Source: a virus
Reading direction: 5' to 3' (one strand)
Length of the DNA: 33,041 nt
Virus record (IMG/VR): IMGVR_UViG_3300021197_001249
Location: 1 to 33,041 of that record
The notes below the pieces were generated by a model, which searched no databases, had not been told where the DNA came from, and was given only the letters and a program-made list of their open reading frames with translations. The translations under genes and the position numbers were made by a program. Position 1 is the first letter of the stretch. Every line of letters starts with the position of its first letter. Positions 15,268-22,030 of this stretch are shown here, piece after piece.

Positions 15268-16592
15268 AAGTAGGAATTATTGGTACAGGTAAATTGGGTG
15301 GTCCTGTTTCTGAAGTATTTGCTGATGCTGGACATGAAGTTTTTGCCTATGATATTGCTGGTGGAAAAAATATATCCTCTGGAAAAACTGAAGGTGGTGG
15401 ATTTAGGAAGTATTACAAAAGCATTAAAACTGTTGTACAAAAATCGTCAATAGTATTTGTTGCAGTCCCTACCCCACATGAAGAAGAGTATGGGGGTAGT
15501 TCTCCCTCTATGCATTTGGAACCAAAAGATTTTGATTATAGTATTGTAAAGAAAGTCTTATCAGAAATTAATCAGTATGCATCTTCACATCAACAGGTAG
15601 TTCTTATTTCTACAGTTCTTCCTGGAACTGTGAGAGAACAATTATTGCCTTTGGTTCAAAATTGTTCTCTTGTTTATAACCCATATCTTATCGCTATGGG
15701 TACTGTTAAAGAGGATTTTAAGAATCCTGAAATGATTATGGTAGGAACTGAGAATGGTCTCACTTTAGGCAGTCCAGAACTTAGGACCTTAATTAAATTT
15801 TATTTGAGTTGTACTGACATTATTAAACCTGGTGTTAATAAAAGTGAAAAAGATCCTCAGTTTTTGAGTAAGTGGGTTCTCGGAACATATGAGGAAGTAG
15901 AATGTATAAAGGTTTTTTATAATACTTTTATAAGTACAAAGATATCTTTTGTTAACATGATACAAGATGTTGCAGAGAGGCAGGGTAATATTGATGTTGA
16001 TATTGTTACCGATGCTTTAACTAGTGCTTCTACTAGGATCATAAGTCCAGCATATATGAAGGCTGGGATGGGTGATGGTGGTGCTTGTCATCCCAGAGAT
16101 AATATTGCCCTCAGATATTTGTCTCAGAAACTTGATCTTGGTTATGATATCTTTGAATCTGTAATGAAATCTAGGGAGCAGCAAGCAAAAAATCTTGCTG
16201 AGTTTTTAGTTAAACTTTCTGATACTTGTAGAACTCCTATCGTTATTCATGGTAAGGCATATAAACCAAAAGTATCTTATGTTGATGGTAGTTATAGTCT
16301 TTTAGTTGGTCATTATATTGAACAACTTGGAGAAAAAGTTAGATATGTTGATCCATATACTGGAGATAAGTGGAGTGGTCCAGCAATCTTTTTACTTGCC
16401 CATAGCGTGAGTACTACTTATAGGTATTGGGAAGATCAAAACACTGGTGATGAAGTATATTGTGACTTCCCATTCGGTAGTGTTATTGTTGATCCATGGA
16501 GAAAGTTTAAAGCACCTAACGATGAACCATTAGAAGTTATTTACTACGGCAATACCAGAGGTAAATCGGAACATGATTCCAAAGGTAAGTAG
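15264..16592 (+). CDS. UDP-glucose/GDP-mannose dehydrogenase-family protein
   Basis: NAD-dependent nucleotide-sugar 6-dehydrogenase-like protein. The 442 residues have an N-terminal Rossmann G-x-G-x-x-G (G-T-G-K-L-G, 7-12), F-V-A-V-P-T-P near 65-71 and S-T-V-L-P-G-T near 116-122. A central helix carries E-V-E-C-I-K (K216) and Y-N (219-220). The catalytic loop is G-M-G-D-G-G-A-C-H-P-R-D with Cys275. The usual G-F-G-G-S-C-F-P-K-D is altered (D-G-G-A and H-P-R), so substrate may differ. A C-terminal I-H-G-K-A-Y-K-P-K domain follows. The frame opens at 15186, but ATG 15264 begins directly at the Rossmann strand and has GGAGAGAGG at 15255-15263. Confidence 0.85.
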   Translation: MKVGIIGTGKLGGPVSEVFADAGHEVFAYDIAGGKNISSGKTEGGGFRKYYKSIKTVVQKSSIVFVAVPTPHEEEYGGSSPSMHLEPKDFDYSIVKKVLSEINQYASSHQQVVLISTVLPGTVREQLLPLVQNCSLVYNPYLIAMGTVKEDFKNPEMIMVGTENGLTLGSPELRTLIKFYLSCTDIIKPGVNKSEKDPQFLSKWVLGTYEEVECIKVFYNTFISTKISFVNMIQDVAERQGNIDVDIVTDALTSASTRIISPAYMKAGMGDGGACHPRDNIALRYLSQKLDLGYDIFESVMKSREQQAKNLAEFLVKLSDTCRTPIVIHGKAYKPKVSYVDGSYSLLVGHYIEQLGEKVRYVDPYTGDKWSGPAIFLLAHSVSTTYRYWEDQNTGDEVYCDFPFGSVIVDPWRKFKAPNDEPLEVIYYGNTRGKSEHDSKGK

Positions 16593-16639
16593 ACAATTGC
16601 ATTAATCTAAAGTAAAATATTAAAAACAATTTTTAAACT

Positions 16640-17047
16640 ATGTCTAACATTGATACTCAAAAGTACGTTGACTTTGTAAAGGAGACTACTAGTGCTCCTA
16701 GTTTGGATTATCATGTTCTCGCTTCTCGTTTAAGTGAACTAGAAGCAAGTGGTGCTAACGTTACTCAAATGATGACAGCAGCATTTGGACTCTCTGCAGA
16801 AGCAGGTGAGTTTACTGAGGTTGTAAAGAAAATTGTCTTTCAGGGAAAACCATACACTGAAGAAAATATCTTTCATATGAAGCGTGAACTTGGTGACATT
16901 ATGTGGTATCTTGCTCAAGCATGTATGGCTCTTGATATTAGTATTGATGAAGTTATTCAAATGAATTTTGATAAACTTAGTTCTCGTTATCCTGAAGGTT
17001 CTTTTAGTATTGATCGTTCTGAGAATCGTGAGCAAGGAGATGTCTAA
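16640..17047 (+). CDS. mazG: MazG-like nucleotide pyrophosphohydrolase
   Basis: All-alpha NTP pyrophosphohydrolase, frequent in cyanophages. Proposed roles are cleaning of dNTP pools or altering (p)ppGpp; for phage enzymes the favoured substrates are still debated. The 135-residue protein holds the paired metal motifs A-E-A-G-E (E54, E57) and E-L-G-D (E83, D86) and the downstream helix W-Y-L-A-Q-A. The 47-base gap before it is AT-rich without a convincing promoter. Its stop overlaps the ATG of the next gene. Confidence 0.9.
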   Translation: MSNIDTQKYVDFVKETTSAPSLDYHVLASRLSELEASGANVTQMMTAAFGLSAEAGEFTEVVKKIVFQGKPYTEENIFHMKRELGDIMWYLAQACMALDISIDEVIQMNFDKLSSRYPEGSFSIDRSENREQGDV

Positions 17048-17667
17048 TGTTCATTGACTATCAAAATATTTCCAATAAACTTATTTTATTGAATACTTAT
17101 TTTGATAGTATTCAAACTGAATATAGGGATAATTTTAATGGTCTTGAGTTTAGGGATTTTACTGAAGAGCAGGCAAAACATATAAAAGATACTGGGAGTG
17201 GATATCCAATAGGATATGAAAGTTACTTCTCTGGTAAACGTAGAGTGGAGGGTAAGTCTGGATGGCATATCGCTCCACTTTTTGCTGAAAATAATTTATA
17301 TTATTTGAATACACAATTACTACCAGTCCTTACTGAAGTGTTAGCACAAATTGGCATGACTACAGTATGTGCTATTAATGTTTTAGATCCTATGCAATCT
17401 TTGGAATGGCATATTGACAGCGATTATATACCAGGAGTAAAGTTGTATAGAATTATGTGGGGTTTGGAATGTGGCGATCAAAAGTCGGTCATACAGTTGA
17501 AGGATAATCAAGGAAATATTGTTGAGAGAGAATTTAAAGATAAAGAGTTTTATATTTTTCATCCTGAGACAGAACATAGAGTTGAGAATATGATGAACAC
17601 ACCTAGAGCAGTTGTATGTATAGATTATCTTGATAGTACTAAATATAGTGGAACAGCAATTTTATAG
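17047..17667 (+). CDS. aspartyl/asparaginyl beta-hydroxylase-like 2OG oxygenase
   Basis: Fe(II)/2OG hydroxylase fold. The 206-residue protein has S-L-E-W-H-I-D (H122-x-D124), an R-I-M-W-G-L-E strand, then F-H-P-E-T-E-H-R-V-E-N (H177) and P-R-A-V-V-C-I-D-Y (R187). The same ordered blocks appear in the protein at 29967-30665, so the two are likely paralogues. Substrate is unknown; related enzymes act on protein side chains. The ATG overlaps the mazG stop (TAATG). Confidence 0.78.
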   Translation: MFIDYQNISNKLILLNTYFDSIQTEYRDNFNGLEFRDFTEEQAKHIKDTGSGYPIGYESYFSGKRRVEGKSGWHIAPLFAENNLYYLNTQLLPVLTEVLAQIGMTTVCAINVLDPMQSLEWHIDSDYIPGVKLYRIMWGLECGDQKSVIQLKDNQGNIVEREFKDKEFYIFHPETEHRVENMMNTPRAVVCIDYLDSTKYSGTAIL

Positions 17668-17669
17668 TC

Positions 17670-17813
17670 ATGAGCAAACCAAATTATCAGACTAGACTTA
17701 ATATTCCATTGGAAAAGGAGTTGGTCACAAAAGTTTTGAGAAAACTTAGATTCAAATCTATTGATGACTATGTGAATATGAAACTTCAAGAAGACTTATC
17801 TCGCCTTACTTGA
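17670..17813 (+). CDS. small protein with ribbon-helix-helix-like pattern
   Basis: A 47-residue basic protein. The order of one amphipathic strand (T-R-L-N-I-P-L), a helix (E-K-E-L-V-T-K-V-L-R-K-L), a short turn (F-K-S) and a second helix (I-D-D-Y-V-N-M-K-L-Q-E-D-L-S-R-L) matches Arc/MetJ-type DNA-binding folds. This is inference from pattern and size only. It starts two bases after the hydroxylase stop and ends just before a late-type box. Confidence 0.6.
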   Translation: MSKPNYQTRLNIPLEKELVTKVLRKLRFKSIDDYVNMKLQEDLSRLT

Positions 17814-17824
17814 TTGGGAAAACT

Positions 17825-17832
17825 TATAAATA
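17825..17832 (+). promoter_or_regulatory. T4-type late promoter box
   Basis: An exact TATAAATA lies 20 bases before the ATG at 17852, in the short gap after the ribbon-helix-helix-like gene. It fits late transcription of the two following virion-type genes. Confidence 0.6.
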
Positions 17833-17851
17833 TTTGTATATCGTAACACCT

Positions 17852-18460
17852 ATGAAAGACTTTTCACAATTTATGAAAGAGTCTAATTCTCTTGCCTCTG
17901 TGACGGGTAGGAGACTTGGTTTAGTACCTGATGGTCATGGTGGATATCATGACAAAAAGACTGGAGAATTTATTGCCAAGAATGTTGGTGGTAGGTTAAA
18001 ATTTTATAATCAGAATCAAGTTCTGGGCGATCAAGATCCTCCACAAAAGAGGACACTTGCAAATCAAAGACCCGTTTCAACTCAGACCAGACGCCCTAAA
18101 TCTAAAAATAGTGTAACTACTGAAACTGAGTCTATCAGTAGGTCTGATGAAAAAAAATTGAGAGAAAAATATATTCAAGGTAAGATATTCTGTGAAGGAA
18201 CTTATGTTGAAAATATAAGAACAAATCAAATTGGTAAAATTGTTCGTAGAGGAACTAACTATTTGATTTGTGTTACTGAAGATGATGAGATGTTTAAATC
18301 TTGGATTCGAGATCTTCGGGAGTGGACAGATCAATCTGGTGTACCTGCAGATCAAAGATTGGTTGGGACTGATGCTCATAGAGAATATGTTATGAAGCTA
18401 ACTGGAACGAAGAAAATACAAAATTTCATAAATAAATACAAGGCAAAAAAGAAGTACTAG
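17852..18460 (+). CDS. probable virion or internal-head protein
   Basis: A 202-residue protein. It opens M-K-D-F-S-Q-F-M-K-E-S, an N-terminal pattern I associate with T4-like cyanophage capsid-internal proteins. A G-R-R-L-G-L-V-P-D-G-H-G-G-Y block and a low-complexity basic linker (about 70-115) follow. The C-terminal beta-rich part (Y-V-E-N-I-R-T-N-Q-I-G-K-I-V-R-R-G-T-N-Y) looks like a small barrel. The reading open from 17810 would place the start upstream of the late box; ATG 17852 lies 20 bases after it and is preferred. The late box and its neighbours support a structural role, but no specific function is known. Confidence 0.65.
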   Translation: MKDFSQFMKESNSLASVTGRRLGLVPDGHGGYHDKKTGEFIAKNVGGRLKFYNQNQVLGDQDPPQKRTLANQRPVSTQTRRPKSKNSVTTETESISRSDEKKLREKYIQGKIFCEGTYVENIRTNQIGKIVRRGTNYLICVTEDDEMFKSWIRDLREWTDQSGVPADQRLVGTDAHREYVMKLTGTKKIQNFINKYKAKKKY

Positions 18461-18464
18461 AGTA

Positions 18465-19997
18465 ATGGCAAACCTTAAGCATGTTGTCTCTGATCTGCAC
18501 CAGGTTTATTTGGTGGAGATGGACGCAAAAATTAAACCTCAGTTGGACAAATCATCTCCTTCTCCTAGTGCATCGGCGGACGATGCTAAGAAGGAATCTG
18601 GTGGTGGAGAAGAAGGTGTAAAGAAAGCAGCTAGACAACTTGCTTATGATACAAGATATAAAGCAAGACGAGAAGGTATTCCTCTTGAGAGGGCATTTAG
18701 TCAAGCATTGTCAAACTCTAGTGCTTCTGCTCCCGTGAAGGATGCTGCAAAAGCTATGCTTTTTAGTGGTGGAGATAAAAAAGAGGAAGTGGAAAATGAA
18801 GGTGATAGCATTCAGGAAGTAAGAAAGGGTGATAAAGAAATGGTTCGCGTTACCCCTAAAAAGGGATATGGTGACCAAAAAGGTTATGTTCGTTTTGCTA
18901 ATACTACGAAGAAAAAAGAACTTCGCGATAATCCACAGATTCAATCAGTTACTCCAACCTCTCATGGTGAACCTTATGAAGGCAAGTATAAGTTAAAACC
19001 AGGAGAGAACAAGAACACTAAAGGTGATCTTGATGGTGATGGAACTAAGGAACCAGATAAGCATGAATACGCTGGCGTCAAAGATAAGGCGATTAAAGCA
19101 GCGATGAAAAAGAAGAAGGGAAAAACTCAAGAGTCCTTCTCTAATTGGAAGACTGAACTTGGTCTTTCCGAAGATACTGTGGTTGAAGTTGTTGGGCAGG
19201 ATAAAGAAAAAAAAGTTAAGGAAGGTAAGAAAGTAAATAATGTAATTAATATTAATCCAGAACTCAAAGAGGGTATTGGTAAACTTGGTGGTGAAGTTCT
19301 TGGTATTGAAGAGGTTGATGAGGCAGTATATGGTGGTACTCCTGATAAAAAGGCAGAACCAAAAGATACCCGCATGACTGTTACTAATGCTGATAAGAGG
19401 GGTAACACTAAAGCATATCAGAACTACCTAAAAGGTCTTAAGAATAAGAAGGGACAATCCTTGTATAAGGCTGCTGATCATATGAAGGAGAGTGATTCTG
19501 TAAAAAAGATTAGTGCTGAAGCAGTAGACTCTAGTTCTTCTCTTTCAGCAAAGCAACAGGATACAGAAAGAATTCAAGCACAAAATGCTAGAAATCAGTT
19601 GTCCTTAGATCAGACCGCTGCTATTAATAAGAAGAAGAAGGATGCTGCTGATAGAGAAGCATTAAAGCGTGAGATTAAACAAGAGGTTGGTGAAGAGACT
19701 GAACTTGATGAGCGTACTCGTTATGCTAAGGAGAAGGGTAAAGATTTTAAGACTGGCAAACCATCCGAGAGGGGTGGCAATGAACCTAGCAAGGCATTCA
19801 AATCGGTGCAAAGCATGATTAGAAAGTCTGGCGGTGCATTGTCTTCTCGGGGTAATGCAGTTCCAATCAGGGGCAAGAAGAAAGTTAAAGGTGATAAACC
19901 CAAATTTAATCAACCAATAACTCCTGCTCAAAGAATCAAGGGGGAACTTGCTCGTAAGAGAGCACCTAAACCTCCAATTGGTTCTAGATTTGATTAA
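18465..19997 (+). CDS. large charged protein with EF-hand-like loop, probable internal virion protein
   Basis: A 510-residue hydrophilic protein, very rich in Lys, Glu, Ser and Gly and mostly disordered-looking. An ordered N-terminal block (A-R-Q-L-A-Y-D-T-R-Y-K-A-R-R-E-G-I-P-L-E-R-A-F, about 57-80) is one I associate with cyanophage virion proteins. At about 187-198 a D-L-D-G-D-G-T-K-E-P-D-K stretch resembles a calcium-binding dockerin/EF-hand loop. Acidic E-L-D-E-R-T-R and basic Arg/Lys segments alternate toward the C-terminus. It starts four bases after the previous stop and lies in the late-type region. Function unknown. Confidence 0.62.
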   Translation: MANLKHVVSDLHQVYLVEMDAKIKPQLDKSSPSPSASADDAKKESGGGEEGVKKAARQLAYDTRYKARREGIPLERAFSQALSNSSASAPVKDAAKAMLFSGGDKKEEVENEGDSIQEVRKGDKEMVRVTPKKGYGDQKGYVRFANTTKKKELRDNPQIQSVTPTSHGEPYEGKYKLKPGENKNTKGDLDGDGTKEPDKHEYAGVKDKAIKAAMKKKKGKTQESFSNWKTELGLSEDTVVEVVGQDKEKKVKEGKKVNNVININPELKEGIGKLGGEVLGIEEVDEAVYGGTPDKKAEPKDTRMTVTNADKRGNTKAYQNYLKGLKNKKGQSLYKAADHMKESDSVKKISAEAVDSSSSLSAKQQDTERIQAQNARNQLSLDQTAAINKKKKDAADREALKREIKQEVGEETELDERTRYAKEKGKDFKTGKPSERGGNEPSKAFKSVQSMIRKSGGALSSRGNAVPIRGKKKVKGDKPKFNQPITPAQRIKGELARKRAPKPPIGSRFD

Positions 19998-20046
19998 ATA
20001 ATAATAAACTTTACTATATACTACTGTACGGTAGACTGAGGGTATT

Positions 20047-20259
20047 ATGTTAGCATTTCTTCTTCCACTAGCATCTAAAATTATTGCAGATGCAGTTTCT
20101 AAGATTCCTGAAAATGAGGAACTTGGTGAGAAACTAATTGATATTTGTTTAATTATTCTTAGTAAAGCAGTTAAGCTTACTAAGACTGATATGGATGATC
20201 AACTATTAGAAGTTGTTACATCCGCGATTAAATCGAGGGATCAAGATCCCGCTGAATGA
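20047..20259 (+). CDS. small conserved phage protein with amphipathic helices
   Basis: A 70-residue protein. It has a hydrophobic N-terminal helix (L-A-F-L-L-P-L-A-S-K-I-I-A-D-A), the block K-I-P-E-N-E-E-L-G-E-K-L-I-D, a second hydrophobic helix (C-L-I-I-L-S-K-A-V-K-L) and a polar tail. It could be membrane-associated, but the helices are short for a classic holin. TGAGGG in the leader is a weak ribosome site. A strong terminator follows its stop. Confidence 0.65.
   Translation: MLAFLLPLASKIIADAVSKIPENEELGEKLIDICLIILSKAVKLTKTDMDDQLLEVVTSAIKSRDQDPAE
20237..20250 (+). repeat. short inverted repeat at the gene end
   Basis: GGGATC and GATCCC separated by AA lie within the last codons of the 20047 gene, just before the terminator. 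The two-base spacer makes a tight hairpin unlikely, so it may be coincidence or a DNA-level palindrome. Confidence 0.25.
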
Positions 20260-20265
20260 TCTCAG

Positions 20266-20285
20266 AGGGAGAGATATCTCTCCCT
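20266..20285 (+). terminator. rho-independent terminator with perfect palindromic stem
   Basis: A perfect 20-base palindrome (arms AGGGAGAGAT and ATCTCTCCCT) starts seven bases after the preceding stop. The following tract is TTTGTAC and then TTTTT at about 20299-20303. The stem is very stable, but the T-run is offset. It may act in both directions because the palindrome is symmetrical. Confidence 0.65.
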
Positions 20286-20302
20286 TTGTACAGGATTGTT
20301 TT

Positions 20303-20310
20303 TATAAATA
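20303..20310 (+). promoter_or_regulatory. T4-type late promoter box
   Basis: TATAAATA directly follows the terminator T-run and precedes the ATG at 20345 by 34 bases. The terminator and late box together form a clean boundary between transcription units. Confidence 0.6.
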
Positions 20311-20344
20311 AAAAAAGGTAACTGAATTTTACGGACAGTAAGAC

Positions 20345-20875
20345 ATGGCACTCTGGGGAAATAGTGATAACGTAACCTCTGCAGGTTTGATTAGTCTCAA
20401 TTACAACACTGGTATTTGCACGGGATCTGGCACCGCTTTTGGTGCTGCAGGTAGCGCCCAGGAAGGTGATGTGATTCGCTTTGGTGATCGCAGTGGTGTA
20501 TATATGGGGGATGCTGTTATTGTGAGCATCGCAAGCACCATTCAATTGACCATTGCATCTACTTCTGGACTTTCTGGAGTTGCGATTGCTGAGACTTCAT
20601 TTAATGTTTCTCAGTGTCCTACTTACTCTGTTGGAGATTCTACTTTTAGTGAAGGATCTTCTGGTGTATCAGATAAAGTCATGTATGGTATCGCAGAAGG
20701 CGGTGTTGAAGGAACTACAACGACACAATATGCAGTAGATCATGGTGGTTGGGTAGGTGTTACAACTTACATGGACCAACATGGTGAGTTAAGAGTTAAG
20801 AAGGAAGTTCTTGTTGCAATGTCTGGCATTACAACTGGTAACACTCCTGTTTATGATACCAACCCACTAGATTGA
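20345..20875 (+). CDS. probable virion structural protein, beta-rich
   Basis: A 176-residue Gly/Ser/Thr-rich protein beginning M-A-L-W-G-N-S-D. Repeating short strands (V-T-S-A-G-L-I-S-L-N-Y-N-T-G, G-D-V-I-R-F-G-D-R-S-G-V-Y, A-S-T-I-Q-L-T-I-A-S-T-S-G-L-S-G) give a beta-sandwich impression. This N-terminal pattern resembles proteins I know from T4-like cyanophages as hypothetical or virion proteins. Late box upstream and no signal peptide. The structural role is inference. Confidence 0.6.
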   Translation: MALWGNSDNVTSAGLISLNYNTGICTGSGTAFGAAGSAQEGDVIRFGDRSGVYMGDAVIVSIASTIQLTIASTSGLSGVAIAETSFNVSQCPTYSVGDSTFSEGSSGVSDKVMYGIAEGGVEGTTTTQYAVDHGGWVGVTTYMDQHGELRVKKEVLVAMSGITTGNTPVYDTNPLD

Positions 20876-20891
20876 TTAGATGAATTAGGTT

Positions 20892-21281
20892 ATGCATTTT
20901 AATGAGTTGAATGAGGATAACTTCCTTCTTTTTGCAATAAAGAATTATGAGAATCCTCAAGCGGTAACAAAAGACGACTTTGATAAAGATTTAAATCATT
21001 TTAAATATATTAAAAGATTGTTAAAAAGATATCGAAATACGGGTCAATTAAAGACTCACTTATTGATAAATCATTTTATAGTTCTTTATAATATTTTTGG
21101 TGAGGCAGCAACGCCAATGCTTTTTTATAAAATTGAAAGGGATTTATGGGATGTCATGAAGACATTTGTAGTCTTTTTAAATAGACTTCCCGAATATCCG
21201 AAAACATATATGCATGATATAAAAATTGATATTGATTGTCTAGCAGAGTTACGGAAGGTTTACAAAAATGAATCCTCTTGA
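20892..21281 (+). CDS. conserved marine-phage protein, unknown function
   Basis: A 129-residue helical protein. The blocks F-A-I-K-N-Y-E-N-P, D-L-N-H-F-K-Y-I-K-R-L-L-K-R-Y, L-L-I-N-H-F-I-V-L-Y-N-I-F-G and T-P-M-L-F-Y-K-I recur in many T4-like marine phages as far as I can recall. No enzyme motif. Two conserved small genes follow with overlap or close spacing. Confidence 0.72.
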   Translation: MHFNELNEDNFLLFAIKNYENPQAVTKDDFDKDLNHFKYIKRLLKRYRNTGQLKTHLLINHFIVLYNIFGEAATPMLFYKIERDLWDVMKTFVVFLNRLPEYPKTYMHDIKIDIDCLAELRKVYKNESS

Positions 21282-21450
21282 TAAAGTTATTACTATTATA
21301 AAAATGCTTAAAGAAGAGGGTGCCCCTACTATGGCAATGGGGAATGGGCAAATTGCTGGATCTTCTCAAGCAGGTGATGATCCACCAGTAAAGGTTAGAA
21401 AGAAAAAACGTTATATATTTCAAAGGAACACTAGAAAAAATTGGTTGTAG
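21268..21450 (+). CDS. small conserved phage protein, basic C-terminus
   Basis: A 60-residue protein starting inside the end of the previous gene (14-base overlap). It has an N-terminal helix (N-P-L-D-K-V-I-T-I-I-K-M-L-K-E), a Gly/Ser/Pro linker and a basic end (K-V-R-K-K-K-R-Y-I-F-Q-R-N-T-R-K). The basic tail suggests nucleic-acid or protein contact. Unknown function. Confidence 0.65.
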   Translation: MNPLDKVITIIKMLKEEGAPTMAMGNGQIAGSSQAGDDPPVKVRKKKRYIFQRNTRKNWL

Positions 21451-21453
21451 TCA

Positions 21454-21855
21454 ATGGCATTTGGTCTTGGTAGATTAGCAGTTTTAGAATCAAAACTTGA
21501 TATTTATGAAGATCTCTCCAAAGAGATGCTTGACAAGCTCGAAAGAGCAGTAGGAACAATCTCAGAAAACAGCAACAGAGTTGCTGTAATCTTGGAGCGC
21601 CACGAAAATCGTTTGGATGAATCTGAACGTGCCGATAAACTCATCATCGGTATGCTTGAGGAGATGAAGGAAAGGCATGATAAGGAATATGAACTAGTTC
21701 AAGATAGGATTACTAAGATTCAAAAAAAAGTAGAGAGCAATACTAAATTCGTTATTGCTACCACTGCGGTTTTGACGACACTTGTGACAGTGCTACAAGT
21801 GCTTCCGCCTATAATGGATAAAGTTGCAGCAATACCAACTCAAATTGTAAAATAA
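21454..21855 (+). CDS. coiled-coil protein with C-terminal membrane segment
   Basis: A 133-residue protein. Residues 12-92 form long charged helices with heptad-like spacing (E-S-K-L-D-I-Y-E-D-L through R-I-T-K-I-Q-K-K-V-E). One hydrophobic stretch, F-V-I-A-T-T-A-V-L-T-T-L-V-T-V-L-Q-V-L, follows near 98-116 and could span the membrane. The layout (N-terminal coiled coil, C-terminal anchor) is seen in small phage membrane proteins of unknown role. Confidence 0.68.
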   Translation: MAFGLGRLAVLESKLDIYEDLSKEMLDKLERAVGTISENSNRVAVILERHENRLDESERADKLIIGMLEEMKERHDKEYELVQDRITKIQKKVESNTKFVIATTAVLTTLVTVLQVLPPIMDKVAAIPTQIVK

Positions 21856-21861
21856 ATAATC

Positions 21862-22005
21862 ATGGTTTATTTGAAAACCATGGAAAGACATAAAGATTCT
21901 CTGTATTACCTGCAAAAACTTTCTAACTCTGTTTACATGTGGACCAGTATGATGACTGTCTGCTTGTGGGATATTGATGTTGACAGTCGTTTCTGGGAAT
22001 GCTAG
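21862..22005 (+). CDS. possible small ORF overlapping the primase promoter
   Basis: A 47-residue reading beginning seven bases after the previous stop. It is rich in Met, Trp, Tyr and Cys and has no clear domain. Its last codons contain the TTGACA and first base triplet of the strong promoter at 21980-22008, so base composition there is constrained by another signal. It could be a real micro-protein or a chance open frame. Confidence 0.35.
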   Translation: MVYLKTMERHKDSLYYLQKLSNSVYMWTSMMTVCLWDIDVDSRFWEC

Positions 22006-22008
22006 TAT
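21980..22008 (+). promoter_or_regulatory. sigma-70 promoter before primase and nrd genes
   Basis: A consensus -35 TTGACA (21980-21985), a 17-base spacer and a -10 TAGTAT (22003-22008) lie 22 bases before the gp61 ATG. The start would fall about 22015. It should be read by the host housekeeping sigma factor, giving early or middle expression of primase and the ribonucleotide reductase genes. Confidence 0.65.
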
Positions 22009-22030
22009 AAAAACCTAAGAACTTCTTATT

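Noticed and set aside
20021-20034. CTAC...GTAG inverted repeat before the 20047 gene
   Set aside because: Only four-base arms; expected by chance in this AT-rich DNA.
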